Below are positions 1 to 6,180 of a DNA stretch of 6,180 bases, piece by piece (position 1 is the first letter of the stretch; every line of letters starts with the position of its first letter). The translations under genes were made by a program, and so were the position numbers. The DNA is from DATKLX01 sp035542155 (lineage in GTDB: Bacteria; Chloroflexota; Anaerolineae; Anaerolineales; Anaerolineaceae), in NCBI GenBank assembly GCA_035542155.1, contig DATKLX010000037.1, forward strand, positions 1-6,180, read 5' to 3'. A model generated the notes under the pieces. It was not told the DNA's origin and made no database searches. It saw only the letters and a list, made by a program, of their open reading frames with translations.

Positions 1-2
1 TC

Positions 3-125
3 TTGATCCAGTTTCTGACCTTGCTGCTGATTTGGAAGCCAGCCGGGTTGTTTTCTTCCATCCAAGAACATAGTACAATTGCATCCGGGCTCCGCCAACA
101 TCCAACCGAAAAAACCAGCCTGTAG
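3..125 (+). CDS. possible 3' end of an upstream membrane-protein gene (weak)
   Basis: This frame is open from the left edge to a TAG at 123-125, giving 40 residues. The first 20 codons look coding: about three quarters end in G or C, and they encode a hydrophobic stretch followed by a KPAGLF motif (LLLIWKPAGLF). LivH/LivM-type branched-chain amino acid ABC permeases often end in a hydrophobic helix followed by a (K/R)P-x-GLFG-like motif, so that family is a possibility from memory only. The last 20 codons lose the GC bias and look non-coding, so the real end may be earlier, or the gene may be frameshifted or not real. It would lie 53 nt before the next start on the same strand. A 40-residue fragment cannot settle the identity. 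Confidence 0.27.
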   Translation: MIQFLTLLLIWKPAGLFSSIQEHSTIASGLRQHPTEKTSL

Positions 126-178
126 AATATTGCCCGCTGTAACCATCCCTCGGCCGGAGAGGCAGTCGAAATACCTCC
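126..178 (+). other. leader before the first GT-C gene, no clear promoter
   Basis: This stretch separates the possible upstream gene end from ATG 179. It has the purine-rich GGAGAGG at 156-162 but no hairpin with a T-run. The -10-like TAGAAT (123-128) and TACAAT (74-79) just upstream have no -35 partner at proper spacing. The operon may therefore be transcribed from further upstream. Confidence 0.4.
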
Positions 179-2101
179 ATGCTTCAGATCTTATTTGCTT
201 TGTTCCCTCTCGCTGCGTACCTGGGCATTTTCCTTTATTTTAAGAACTGCTATCCCTCCGCAGATGTCCGCCTCGCCATCCTGCGCGCGGCGGTAGCCTG
301 GACCCTCTACCTGGTGCTGATCCTGGAGCTGCTCAGCCTGTTCAAAGCCATCACCCAACCTGCACTGGTGATCGCCTGGCTGCTGCCCTGCCTGGCCGCA
401 GCGGGGTGGATGCTCGGCAAGCGTAGCCGGGGAGAGCTCCTGGCACTGCCCCGCTTCCAAATCCCAACCGGTTGGGACGTGCGCATCCTGGCGCTAATTA
501 CCCTGGCAGTCCTGGCTATCACCCTGGTGGTCGCCTGGACCACCCCCCCGCAAACCTGGGATACGCTCAGCTATCATTACAGCCGGATTGCCCACTGGGC
601 CCAGAACCGCTCGATCGCAATCTATGCCAGCGGGATCGAACGCCAGAACAGTATGACCCCCGGCGCAGAGCTGATCGGACTCAACTACTACGTCCTGACG
701 CACGGAGACCGGCTGGCGAATTTCCCCCAATGGATCTCCATGCTCGGTAGCCTGATCGGGGTTTCGTTTATCGCCATGCGCCTTGGAGCTCGCCCTTATG
801 CCCAATGGCTGGCGGTCGTATTCGCGGCGACGTTTCCGATCGGTATCTCTGAATCCACCAGCACGATCACCGATTATGTGGCTGCCTTTTGGGCGGTATG
901 CGCGGCGGCCGAAGCGCTGGCTTTCCTGGAAAACAAGGAACAGCCATGCCTGCTCTTCGCCACTGCTGCAGCGGGCCTAGGCTGCATCACCAAGCCGACC
1001 ATTCTCCCCTACCTGGCCTGCACCGCTTTGGGGTTGGGATGGGTGATGCTTAAGTCAAAGGGATGGATTTTTTCCCTGCGCTGGGGAGCAATCGCCCTGG
1101 CAGGGATTCTGCTGATCAACTCCGGATATCTCACCCGCAACCTGATCACTTTTGGCAGTCCGCTGAACCCGGTCGACGTTACGACACAGGGGAATGCCAT
1201 CCACACCGTCCCGGCCCTGGTTTCGAACGTCCTCAAGCACGTGGGCCAGAATATTGGCCTGCCGTACGCGCGAGCGTGGAACGAAACAGCCGATGGCCTG
1301 ATCCGAAACATTCACGAGCGGATCGGGATCGACGTTCAGGACACGCGGCTCGTCGCCGAAGGCCGCTTCCAGGTCAGCCCGCCGAGCACAAACGAGGATA
1401 TCGCCACCAATCCATTCCATACACTGCTGGTTTTGGCGGCATTCCCGCTGGCCGGGATCCTTCTGGCGCTGAAGAAGCTGCGCCCTCTGCCGTTGATCTA
1501 TGCCTGCCTGGTCACGCTCGCCTTTCTGCTCTACTGTTTTGTCTATCGCTGGCATATCTTCAGCCCAAGATATGAAGTGGTCTTTTACGCGCTCAGCGCT
1601 CCGGTGGTCGGGATTGTCCTGGGGATCATCGAGCGGGTGAAGATTGGTGTCCTGGTGGCGGCTGGACTGGCCATCACATCCTTCCCCTGGTTATTCAAAA
1701 TCGATTCGCGGCCTTTGATCCCCACCGCATTTAACCCGGATGTCCAGAGCATCCTCACCACCCCACGAGAACGTTTGTACTTTGGGGTGTCGGCGTCCGC
1801 TTATCCGGTGATCAACCAGATCACCACCCACATCCAGGAGCGAGGTTGCTCCAAAGTGGGCCTGATGATGGGCGGTGATGACCCCGAGTATCTGTTCTGG
1901 GTCTTTCTCGGCGCACCGCGCCGCGACTTGCAGATCGAGTGGATCGTCAGCGGGACCCCCTCGGCAAAATACGAAGTGCCTGATTACCGACCCTGCGCGA
2001 TCATCTGCGATACCTGTTCGGAAGAGCAGCGCCAGATCCGCGGACTGGATCTTTACCAGGAAATCCAGGGTTACAAGTTGTATCTTGACCCGGTGAAATG
2101 A
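179..2101 (+). CDS. GT-C-type polytopic membrane glycosyltransferase (GT39/ArnT-like), protein 1
   Basis: This 640-residue integral membrane protein has about 12-14 predicted helices. Four lie in the first 120 residues and most of the rest between about 184 and 313 and between 413 and 505. The first large loop after helix 4 holds TWDTLSYHYSRIAHW (126-140). Asp128 fits the acidic residue that GT-C enzymes carry in their first outer loop for catalysis and metal or donor contact. Other family-like pieces are TSTITDYVAAFW, ITKPTILPY around Lys272, RNLITFGSPLNP and SPRYE with Arg464. A second outer loop spans about 314-412, and a soluble tail of about 130 residues starts near 508. Such enzymes usually move a sugar from a polyprenyl-phosphate donor to a lipid, glycan or protein outside the cytoplasm; donor and acceptor here are unknown. 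ATG 179 is the first possible start after an in-frame TAA at 140-142. Its only purine-rich stretch, GGAGAGG at 156-162, is 16 nt away, so initiation may be weak. The class is fairly sure, the substrate is not. Confidence 0.85.
   Translation: MLQILFALFPLAAYLGIFLYFKNCYPSADVRLAILRAAVAWTLYLVLILELLSLFKAITQPALVIAWLLPCLAAAGWMLGKRSRGELLALPRFQIPTGWDVRILALITLAVLAITLVVAWTTPPQTWDTLSYHYSRIAHWAQNRSIAIYASGIERQNSMTPGAELIGLNYYVLTHGDRLANFPQWISMLGSLIGVSFIAMRLGARPYAQWLAVVFAATFPIGISESTSTITDYVAAFWAVCAAAEALAFLENKEQPCLLFATAAAGLGCITKPTILPYLACTALGLGWVMLKSKGWIFSLRWGAIALAGILLINSGYLTRNLITFGSPLNPVDVTTQGNAIHTVPALVSNVLKHVGQNIGLPYARAWNETADGLIRNIHERIGIDVQDTRLVAEGRFQVSPPSTNEDIATNPFHTLLVLAAFPLAGILLALKKLRPLPLIYACLVTLAFLLYCFVYRWHIFSPRYEVVFYALSAPVVGIVLGIIERVKIGVLVAAGLAITSFPWLFKIDSRPLIPTAFNPDVQSILTTPRERLYFGVSASAYPVINQITTHIQERGCSKVGLMMGGDDPEYLFWVFLGAPRRDLQIEWIVSGTPSAKYEVPDYRPCAIICDTCSEEQRQIRGLDLYQEIQGYKLYLDPVK
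2098..2101 (+). promoter_or_regulatory. ATGA stop/start overlap (translational coupling)
   Basis: The ATG of the second GT-C gene (2098-2100) overlaps the TGA of the first (2099-2101). No good Shine-Dalgarno sequence stands before this ATG; the nearest bases read CCCGGTGAA. Initiation therefore probably depends on ribosomes finishing the upstream gene, which would tie the amounts of the two membrane enzymes together. The overlap is seen directly; the coupling is inferred. Confidence 0.75.
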
Positions 2102-4284
2102 CAACCTTGGAAAAACGGCCCAAACTCAGACCGGCTTTCCCCGTTTTCGAGGGAATGACCCTGACTAACCTCAGCCTGGGAATTCTGGAAGGCATCTTCT
2201 TCTTCATTTACCTGCTGGCGATGGCCCGAGACCTTAAGAACAGCCGCTTTCTCGGGTTTTCGACCTTCCGGCTGATCCTGCTCGCCGCGGTCCTGGCGAT
2301 TACCCTAGGCCTGGCTGCGCTGTTGGTCTACCTTCGCCGCCGCCCGCAGACCACCGCAAAGATCGATGCCTGGCTGCTGGACCAGGAGAACCGCATCCCA
2401 CACCTGCTGGTCGCCTACTTCGTCGCCTGGCTGGCCCTGTTCGTCGGCTTCGGGCTCTACAAGCAGAACCTGCTGCTCACCCTGAACCCGTATTACTTCC
2501 AACGCCTGCTCCCCTTCTGGGGGTGGGCCCTTCTGCTCCCACTGCAATTCTTTCTCTTTTGGTTCTTCCGGTGGAAATTCCGGACTCTGACCCTGCCCGC
2601 GAACACCTGGGACATTCTGGCGGTGATCCTGCTGCTGGCCTTCTCATTCTACGGCCGGTTGAGCCTGATCCATTTCGCGGCGCCTTACCAGGGCGTTTGG
2701 GACGAGGTGGTCACCTATCCCCAGGCGCTGAACATGCTGACGACCCCCGGACTAAAACCGGGGCTGGATGTGCCAGGGTACGGGGTCGTCTCCTATGGAG
2801 ATTTGCTGGTCTATCTTACGGCCGCCGGGGAAACCGCAGGCCTGATCGATGGCTTCCGCACCCAGCAGGTGACCAGCATCCAGGGGTACGTATCGCCGCC
2901 CGCCGGCGCGAGGACCATCTTTGATGCGGTCCACCCTTCGGGGATCCCGCTCATCTACCCGCGCATGATCTTTTCGATCTTGAACAGCCTCGCGCCGTTG
3001 GGAATCTACTTTGTCTTGCGAAAATACCTGAAGACGGGCCCGGCGCCCGCCTTTGGGGCCGCGTTCGTCTATGCTTTTTTGAGCCGCGAAGTGCTCTATT
3101 ATTCGGCATATATCCTCCCCGACGCGCTGGTCGCGACCCTGTTCGTATTCATGCTGGCCGCGGTATTCACCGGCATGGAGGACTCCCGAAACCGCGTTGG
3201 TCCTTATCTGATCGCCGGGATCCTGGCCGGCTTGATGGTAAACCTGACCATCCGCGCCACCGCGGTGCTCGTGGTTCCGGTCCTGGGCTTCATTTTTTCC
3301 CGCTACCGCAGCCGGCCGCTGCAACGGTTATTTGCCTATCTTGGCGGCGCCGCAGGCGCATTTTTACTCACCGCCCCATATTTCCTCATCGACCTTCCGG
3401 GATGGTTGAACCGGGTCACCGGTTTCTCCTGGTACCACATCCTGGATAGCAATCACCGCTTCGAGAGTGTGTTCTTTTATTTGCGGGGCATGTTCCGGCC
3501 CGACTTTAATTCCACCTATGTCAATGCTGCTTCGAACGAAGTCGGTTTGGGCCTCCTGACCGGGGTTCTGGCGTTGCTGGGGCTGTGGAAATTGTTCACC
3601 CGCTATCCTCACCAGGGGACCCTGCTGCTCGGTTTTATCGTCCTTCACCTGTATTCCATTTCCCCGATCGTCCAGCGCTATACCCGCCACGCCCTGGTTC
3701 TCTACCCGCTGATCTGCATCATCGCCGGCATGGGTCTGGATCTCTTGAGCGACTGGCTCCGCTCGGCCTGGCCGCTCCTGGCGGCTCGCCTGAGCCACCT
3801 CGGGGACCGGTTGGAGGGATATCATTCGCTGTGGCAACGCGCTGCACCGGCATTGGTCCTGGCCATTTTTCTCCTCGCCTCGCTCAGCCGGGTGGCCACC
3901 ACGCTGCGCTACGTCCGTCGCGTGGAGAATTACAAAGTGCCTCAGGTCCAGGTGGCAGAATACCTCTCGGCTCACCAGGGACCCGCGGATAAGACGGCGA
4001 TCCTGGATATTATCCCCTGGGTAGAATCAGACCTGGAGGCTCGCAAAATCTCCTTCGAGCGCGTCCCCATCTCGATCACGCTGCCCGAATTGAAAGCCAG
4101 AGGGTTTACCTATCTGGTCGGGAGCGACGAAATCCAGGATACGTACGCCCTTTCGGATGGCACGATCTGGGAAAAGGACGTGCACAGCCCGTGGACAAAG
4201 CTCGCTGAATTTGGCCACCAGCCCCTGGTCTACAGCGGCTATCCGGCCAGCGATTTATATCTTTTTATCGCTCGAATTCCTTGA
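2098..4284 (+). CDS. GT-C-type polytopic membrane glycosyltransferase (PMT/GT39-like), protein 2
   Basis: This 728-residue membrane protein has a short basic N-terminus and roughly a dozen helices. It resembles the PMT_2/GT39 (dolichyl-phosphate-mannose protein mannosyltransferase-like) group. The first large outer loop has YQGVWDEVVTYPQALNML, with the Asp202-Glu203 pair that is typical of this superfamily's active site. A later helix begins with LPDALVATLF (Asp342), and RYTRHALVLYP (from Arg527) precedes a late helix, as is common in GT-C proteins. The DE motif usually lies near residue 40-60 in simple GT39 proteins. Here about 170 extra residues with four or five helices come first, so the N-terminus is extended. 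A soluble tail of about 125 residues (605-728) follows the last helix. It differs in sequence from protein 1 in the catalytic loop and tail, so this is not a recent tandem duplicate. The start is fixed by the ATGA overlap; the next ATG, at 2155, has no spaced ribosome-binding site. Sugar and acceptor are unknown. Confidence 0.85.
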   Translation: MTTLEKRPKLRPAFPVFEGMTLTNLSLGILEGIFFFIYLLAMARDLKNSRFLGFSTFRLILLAAVLAITLGLAALLVYLRRRPQTTAKIDAWLLDQENRIPHLLVAYFVAWLALFVGFGLYKQNLLLTLNPYYFQRLLPFWGWALLLPLQFFLFWFFRWKFRTLTLPANTWDILAVILLLAFSFYGRLSLIHFAAPYQGVWDEVVTYPQALNMLTTPGLKPGLDVPGYGVVSYGDLLVYLTAAGETAGLIDGFRTQQVTSIQGYVSPPAGARTIFDAVHPSGIPLIYPRMIFSILNSLAPLGIYFVLRKYLKTGPAPAFGAAFVYAFLSREVLYYSAYILPDALVATLFVFMLAAVFTGMEDSRNRVGPYLIAGILAGLMVNLTIRATAVLVVPVLGFIFSRYRSRPLQRLFAYLGGAAGAFLLTAPYFLIDLPGWLNRVTGFSWYHILDSNHRFESVFFYLRGMFRPDFNSTYVNAASNEVGLGLLTGVLALLGLWKLFTRYPHQGTLLLGFIVLHLYSISPIVQRYTRHALVLYPLICIIAGMGLDLLSDWLRSAWPLLAARLSHLGDRLEGYHSLWQRAAPALVLAIFLLASLSRVATTLRYVRRVENYKVPQVQVAEYLSAHQGPADKTAILDIIPWVESDLEARKISFERVPISITLPELKARGFTYLVGSDEIQDTYALSDGTIWEKDVHSPWTKLAEFGHQPLVYSGYPASDLYLFIARIP

Positions 4285-4312
4285 TTCACCATTTGGGTCA
4301 TTTACCTGCGAT

Positions 4313-4318
4313 AGGAAA
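4313..4318 (+). promoter_or_regulatory. ribosome-binding site supporting a TTG start
   Basis: AGGAAA lies in the 40-nt gap after the second GT-C gene, 6 nt before TTG at 4325. This is the only well-spaced Shine-Dalgarno-like sequence near the start of the fusion gene, and it decides the start. The alternatives are GTG 4358, with only A-rich sequence upstream, and ATG 4394, with no purine-rich site, which would also cut into the region leading to the methyltransferase fold. Confidence 0.6.
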
Positions 4319-4324
4319 TCTCTC

Positions 4325-5788
4325 TTGGAACAGTTAACCAAAAAAGAAACCGAATCCGTGGATCTTTCCGCCGCCCGGTATACCCGAGAACGGATGGACT
4401 ATTGGGACCAGGACGCGATCCGGGAAGACCGCTCTGTGAATTGGGGGCGTTACTACCACCAGCGTTTATTGGAGATCTACCGGGCGCTGGTTCCGGCCGG
4501 GTCAAGGGTGGTCGAGCTCGGCTGCGGACAGGGTGACCTGCTGGCCGGGCTGGAGCCCGCGGTAGGGATCGGGATCGATTTTTCCTCCAACAAAATCGCG
4601 CGGGCGCGCCAAAAATACCATCAGCTCGTCTTTCTCCAGGCGGATGCCCATGAAATCCACCTGGAAGAAACCTTCGACTATATTATCCTCTCTGATCTGT
4701 TGAGCGACCTGTGGGATATCCAGCGAGCGTTCGAACAGGTCCGGCGGCTGTGCCAACCCACTACGCGAGTGATCGTCAATACCTACAGCCGCCTGTGGGA
4801 AATGCCCCTGCTGCTTGGCCAGAAGCTGGGTGTGGCCCGGCCGGTCTTACAGCGCAACTGGCTGACCGTCGAAGACATCGCCAGCCTGGAGAACCTGGCC
4901 GGCCTGGAAGTGATCCGTTCCTGGCATGAGATTCTTTTCCCGTTTCGCGTACCCCTTCTGGCGGACCTGTTCAACCGCTACCTGGTCAAACTCTGGCCGT
5001 TCCAATCCCTGGCGCTGACCAACCTGATCGTCTCCAGGCCCTACCCGGTTCCCTCCGCAGAGGTAGAGCAGCCCCTGATCTCAGTGATCGTCCCCGCGCG
5101 GAACGAAGCGGGCAATATTCCCCACATCTTTGATCGGGCGCCGCAGATGGGACGCGGGACCGAACTGGTCTTTGTGGAAGGCCATTCGAAAGATAACACC
5201 TTCGCAGTCATCCAGGAGGAAATGGCGAAGCATCCTGGAATATTGTCCCAGGCGGTCCAGCAGAGCGGGATTGGGAAAGGGGACGCAGTCAGGCTGGGGT
5301 TTGCCAGGGCGCGTGGGGAGGTGCTGATGATCCTCGATGCGGACCTGACCGTACCGCCCGAAGACCTGCCGCGGTTTTACAACGCTCTGGTCGGCGGGAA
5401 GGGCGATCTGATCAACGGGGTGCGCCTGGTCTATCCCATGGAAAAACAGGCTATGCGCTTTTTCAACTTCCTGGGGAACAAGTTCTTCACCCTGGCCTTT
5501 TCCTACCTGATCGGCCAGCCGGTCAAAGATACCCTGTGCGGGACCAAGGTGCTCTGGAAAAAGGATTACGAGCGCATCGCCGCGAATCGCGCGTATTTTG
5601 GCGATTTCGATCCCTTCGGAGATTTTGATCTGATCTTTGGAGCCGCCCGGCTCAACTTGAAGATCCTCGATCTGCCCATCCGCTACCGCGAGCGCAAATA
5701 CGGCACGACTCAGATCCAGCGCTGGAAGCACGGCTGGCTGTTGATCCGCATGGTCGGGTTTGCCGCGCGGCGGATTAAATTTATTTGA
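4325..5788 (+). CDS. bifunctional SAM-dependent methyltransferase / family 2 glycosyltransferase fusion
   Basis: From the TTG start this is a soluble protein of 487 residues with two enzymes. Residues about 20-240 form a class I methyltransferase: the SAM-binding motif VVELGCGQGD is at 62-71, the acidic end of strand 2 is GIDFS (Asp85), QADAHEI follows at about 105, and FDYIILSDLLSDLWD is at about 117-131. Residues about 250-487 form a GT-A glycosyltransferase of family 2: ISVIVPARNEAGNI starts at 252, VEGHSKDNT is at 284-292, GKGDA at 317-321, the metal- and nucleotide-binding DAD at 338-340, then DTLCGTK, DPFGDFDLIFGA and RYRERKYGTTQ at 453-463. This resembles the polyprenyl-phosphate sugar synthase (DPM1/DPG-synthase-like) group. 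It has no C-terminal membrane helices, so it probably works at the cytoplasmic membrane face. It may supply lipid-linked sugar to the two GT-C enzymes upstream (inference). Fusions of this kind are known in bacteria. The open frame reaches back to ATG 4157 inside the previous gene, but that extension encodes no recognisable fold. Confidence 0.85.
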   Translation: MEQLTKKETESVDLSAARYTRERMDYWDQDAIREDRSVNWGRYYHQRLLEIYRALVPAGSRVVELGCGQGDLLAGLEPAVGIGIDFSSNKIARARQKYHQLVFLQADAHEIHLEETFDYIILSDLLSDLWDIQRAFEQVRRLCQPTTRVIVNTYSRLWEMPLLLGQKLGVARPVLQRNWLTVEDIASLENLAGLEVIRSWHEILFPFRVPLLADLFNRYLVKLWPFQSLALTNLIVSRPYPVPSAEVEQPLISVIVPARNEAGNIPHIFDRAPQMGRGTELVFVEGHSKDNTFAVIQEEMAKHPGILSQAVQQSGIGKGDAVRLGFARARGEVLMILDADLTVPPEDLPRFYNALVGGKGDLINGVRLVYPMEKQAMRFFNFLGNKFFTLAFSYLIGQPVKDTLCGTKVLWKKDYERIAANRAYFGDFDPFGDFDLIFGAARLNLKILDLPIRYRERKYGTTQIQRWKHGWLLIRMVGFAARRIKFI

Positions 5789-5795
5789 AGGAGGT
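5788..5795 (+). promoter_or_regulatory. strong Shine-Dalgarno for a GTG start
   Basis: AAGGAGGT is a near-perfect anti-16S match. It begins on the last base of the fusion gene's TGA and sits 9 nt before GTG at 5805. It fixes the start of the last gene and is the best ribosome-binding site in the window. Confidence 0.8.
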
Positions 5796-5804
5796 CAGGA
5801 TCAG

Positions 5805-6180
5805 GTGCCGGAAGACACACCGCGGTTAATCCTGCTGCCGCTGTCGGAATACCTGGGGGTGGACCGGAAAGATCCCATCCGTTTCTACAGGCTGCCGGTG
5901 ATCGGGCGGATGTACCAGCGGCGGATCGAGCTTTGCCTGGGTGAGCTGCGCGGGGGTGAGCGGGTGCTTGAGATCGGCTTTGGCTCGGGTGTCTCGTTTT
6001 TCAATCTCAACCGCCTTTACCACGAGATCTACGGCCTGGATTTGACCGCCGAGGTAGAGCTGATATCCACTTTCTTCAGAGAGAAGGGCATCCAGACCAG
6101 GCTCTCCAATGGAACCATTTTGGATATGCCTTATCCGGACGAAACGTTCGATGCGGTCCTGTTGGTGAGCATTCTGGAGC
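5805..6180 (+). CDS. class I SAM-dependent methyltransferase, 5' part only (cut by window edge)
   Basis: The first 125 codons of a gene continue past the right edge. The product starts MPEDTPRLILLPLSEYL. It then has DPIRFYRLPVIGRMYQRRIE, probably a helical cap before the fold. The SAM-binding motif I, VLEIGFGSGVS, is at about 54-64, the strand-2 acidic residue is in YGLDLT (Asp79), and LDMPYPDETFDAVLLVSILE at about 107-125 matches the motif II region of Methyltransf_11-type enzymes. These motifs make the class clear. The substrate is unknown; a sugar, glycolipid or lipid intermediate of the same pathway is a guess from context. The GTG start is supported by the strong AAGGAGGT upstream and only 16 nt separate it from the fusion gene, so it is almost certainly cotranscribed. 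It differs in sequence from the methyltransferase half of the fusion, so it is probably not redundant. Confidence 0.82.
   Translation, partial: MPEDTPRLILLPLSEYLGVDRKDPIRFYRLPVIGRMYQRRIELCLGELRGGERVLEIGFGSGVSFFNLNRLYHEIYGLDLTAEVELISTFFREKGIQTRLSNGTILDMPYPDETFDAVLLVSILE

Noticed and set aside
48..128. Sigma-70-like promoter with TACAAT (74-79) or TAGAAT (123-128)
   Set aside because: The nearest -35-like TTGTTT (48-53) is 20 nt from TACAAT, too far, and no -35 stands 16-18 nt before TAGAAT. Single -10 matches are common by chance.
147..162. Hairpin that might hide the purine-rich site before the first GT-C gene
   Set aside because: Only four pairs (CCTC with GAGG) can form around a 7-nt loop, and the site is itself too far from the ATG to be a sure ribosome-binding site.
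1063..1575. 170-residue plus-strand open frame inside the first GT-C gene
   Set aside because: Its translation is rich in Arg, Pro and Gly with no motif, as expected from an alternative frame of GC-rich DNA; the overlapping GT-C frame has clear membrane helices and motifs.
3364..3975. 203-residue minus-strand open frame opposite the second GT-C gene
   Set aside because: The product is a Gln/Glu/Arg/Pro-rich mixture without helices or motifs. It mirrors the sense codons of a well-supported gene.
179..4284. The two GT-C genes as a tandem duplication
   Set aside because: Catalytic loops (TWDTLSYH versus GVWDEVVTY), lengths, position of the catalytic motif and tails all differ, so they are distant members of one fold class and not recent copies.
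4157..4324. 5' extension of the fusion gene to ATG 4157
   Set aside because: It lies almost wholly inside the second GT-C gene in another frame, encodes no recognisable fold, and a TTG with a spaced AGGAAA exists at 4325.
4285..4324. Terminator or separate promoter in the gap before the fusion gene
   Set aside because: The 40 nt contain no inverted repeat with a T-run and no convincing -35/-10 pair, so the gap is read as an ordinary intra-operon spacer.
5081..5731. 216-residue minus-strand open frame opposite the GT2 domain
   Set aside because: It is antisense to conserved GT2 motifs, has no ribosome-binding site seen and no recognisable domain.

Overview
The window is a compact plus-strand cluster of envelope glycosylation genes, very probably one operon. 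It holds two large polytopic GT-C-type membrane glycosyltransferases, a protein that fuses a SAM-dependent methyltransferase to a family 2 glycosyltransferase, and the first 125 codons of a second, free-standing SAM-dependent methyltransferase. All four read left to right with junctions of -4, +40 and +16 nt. No RNA gene, mobile element, CRISPR array, long repeat or convincing terminator was seen.

Organism: bacterial. Shine-Dalgarno sequences are present, including a near-perfect AAGGAGGT, and the starts are ATG, TTG and GTG. The DNA is moderately GC-rich by eye, with C/G favoured at third codon positions. The mix of GT39-like proteins and methyltransferase/GT2 fusions recalls Chloroflexota (Anaerolineae-like) or another environmental lineage. 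That placement is an inference from gene style, not from a marker gene.

Layout: bases 1-125 may hold the 3' end of another membrane-protein gene (weak call), followed by a leader with no clear promoter up to 178. Bases 179-2101 encode GT-C protein 1 (640 aa). Bases 2098-4284 encode GT-C protein 2 (728 aa), whose start overlaps the previous stop as ATGA. After a 40-nt gap with a Shine-Dalgarno-like AGGAAA, bases 4325-5788 encode the fusion protein (487 aa from a TTG start). After 16 nt carrying AAGGAGGT, a GTG at 5805 opens a methyltransferase that runs off the right edge.

How the genes may work together (inference): the GT2 half of the fusion resembles the dolichol-/polyprenyl-phosphate sugar synthase group, which makes lipid-linked monosaccharides at the cytoplasmic face. 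GT-C enzymes use such lipid-phosphate sugars on the outer face of the membrane. The two methyltransferases could modify a sugar or lipid intermediate. The set could therefore make a methylated, externally added glycan on a lipid, polysaccharide or protein. The sequence does not show the sugar, the acceptor or the methylation site.
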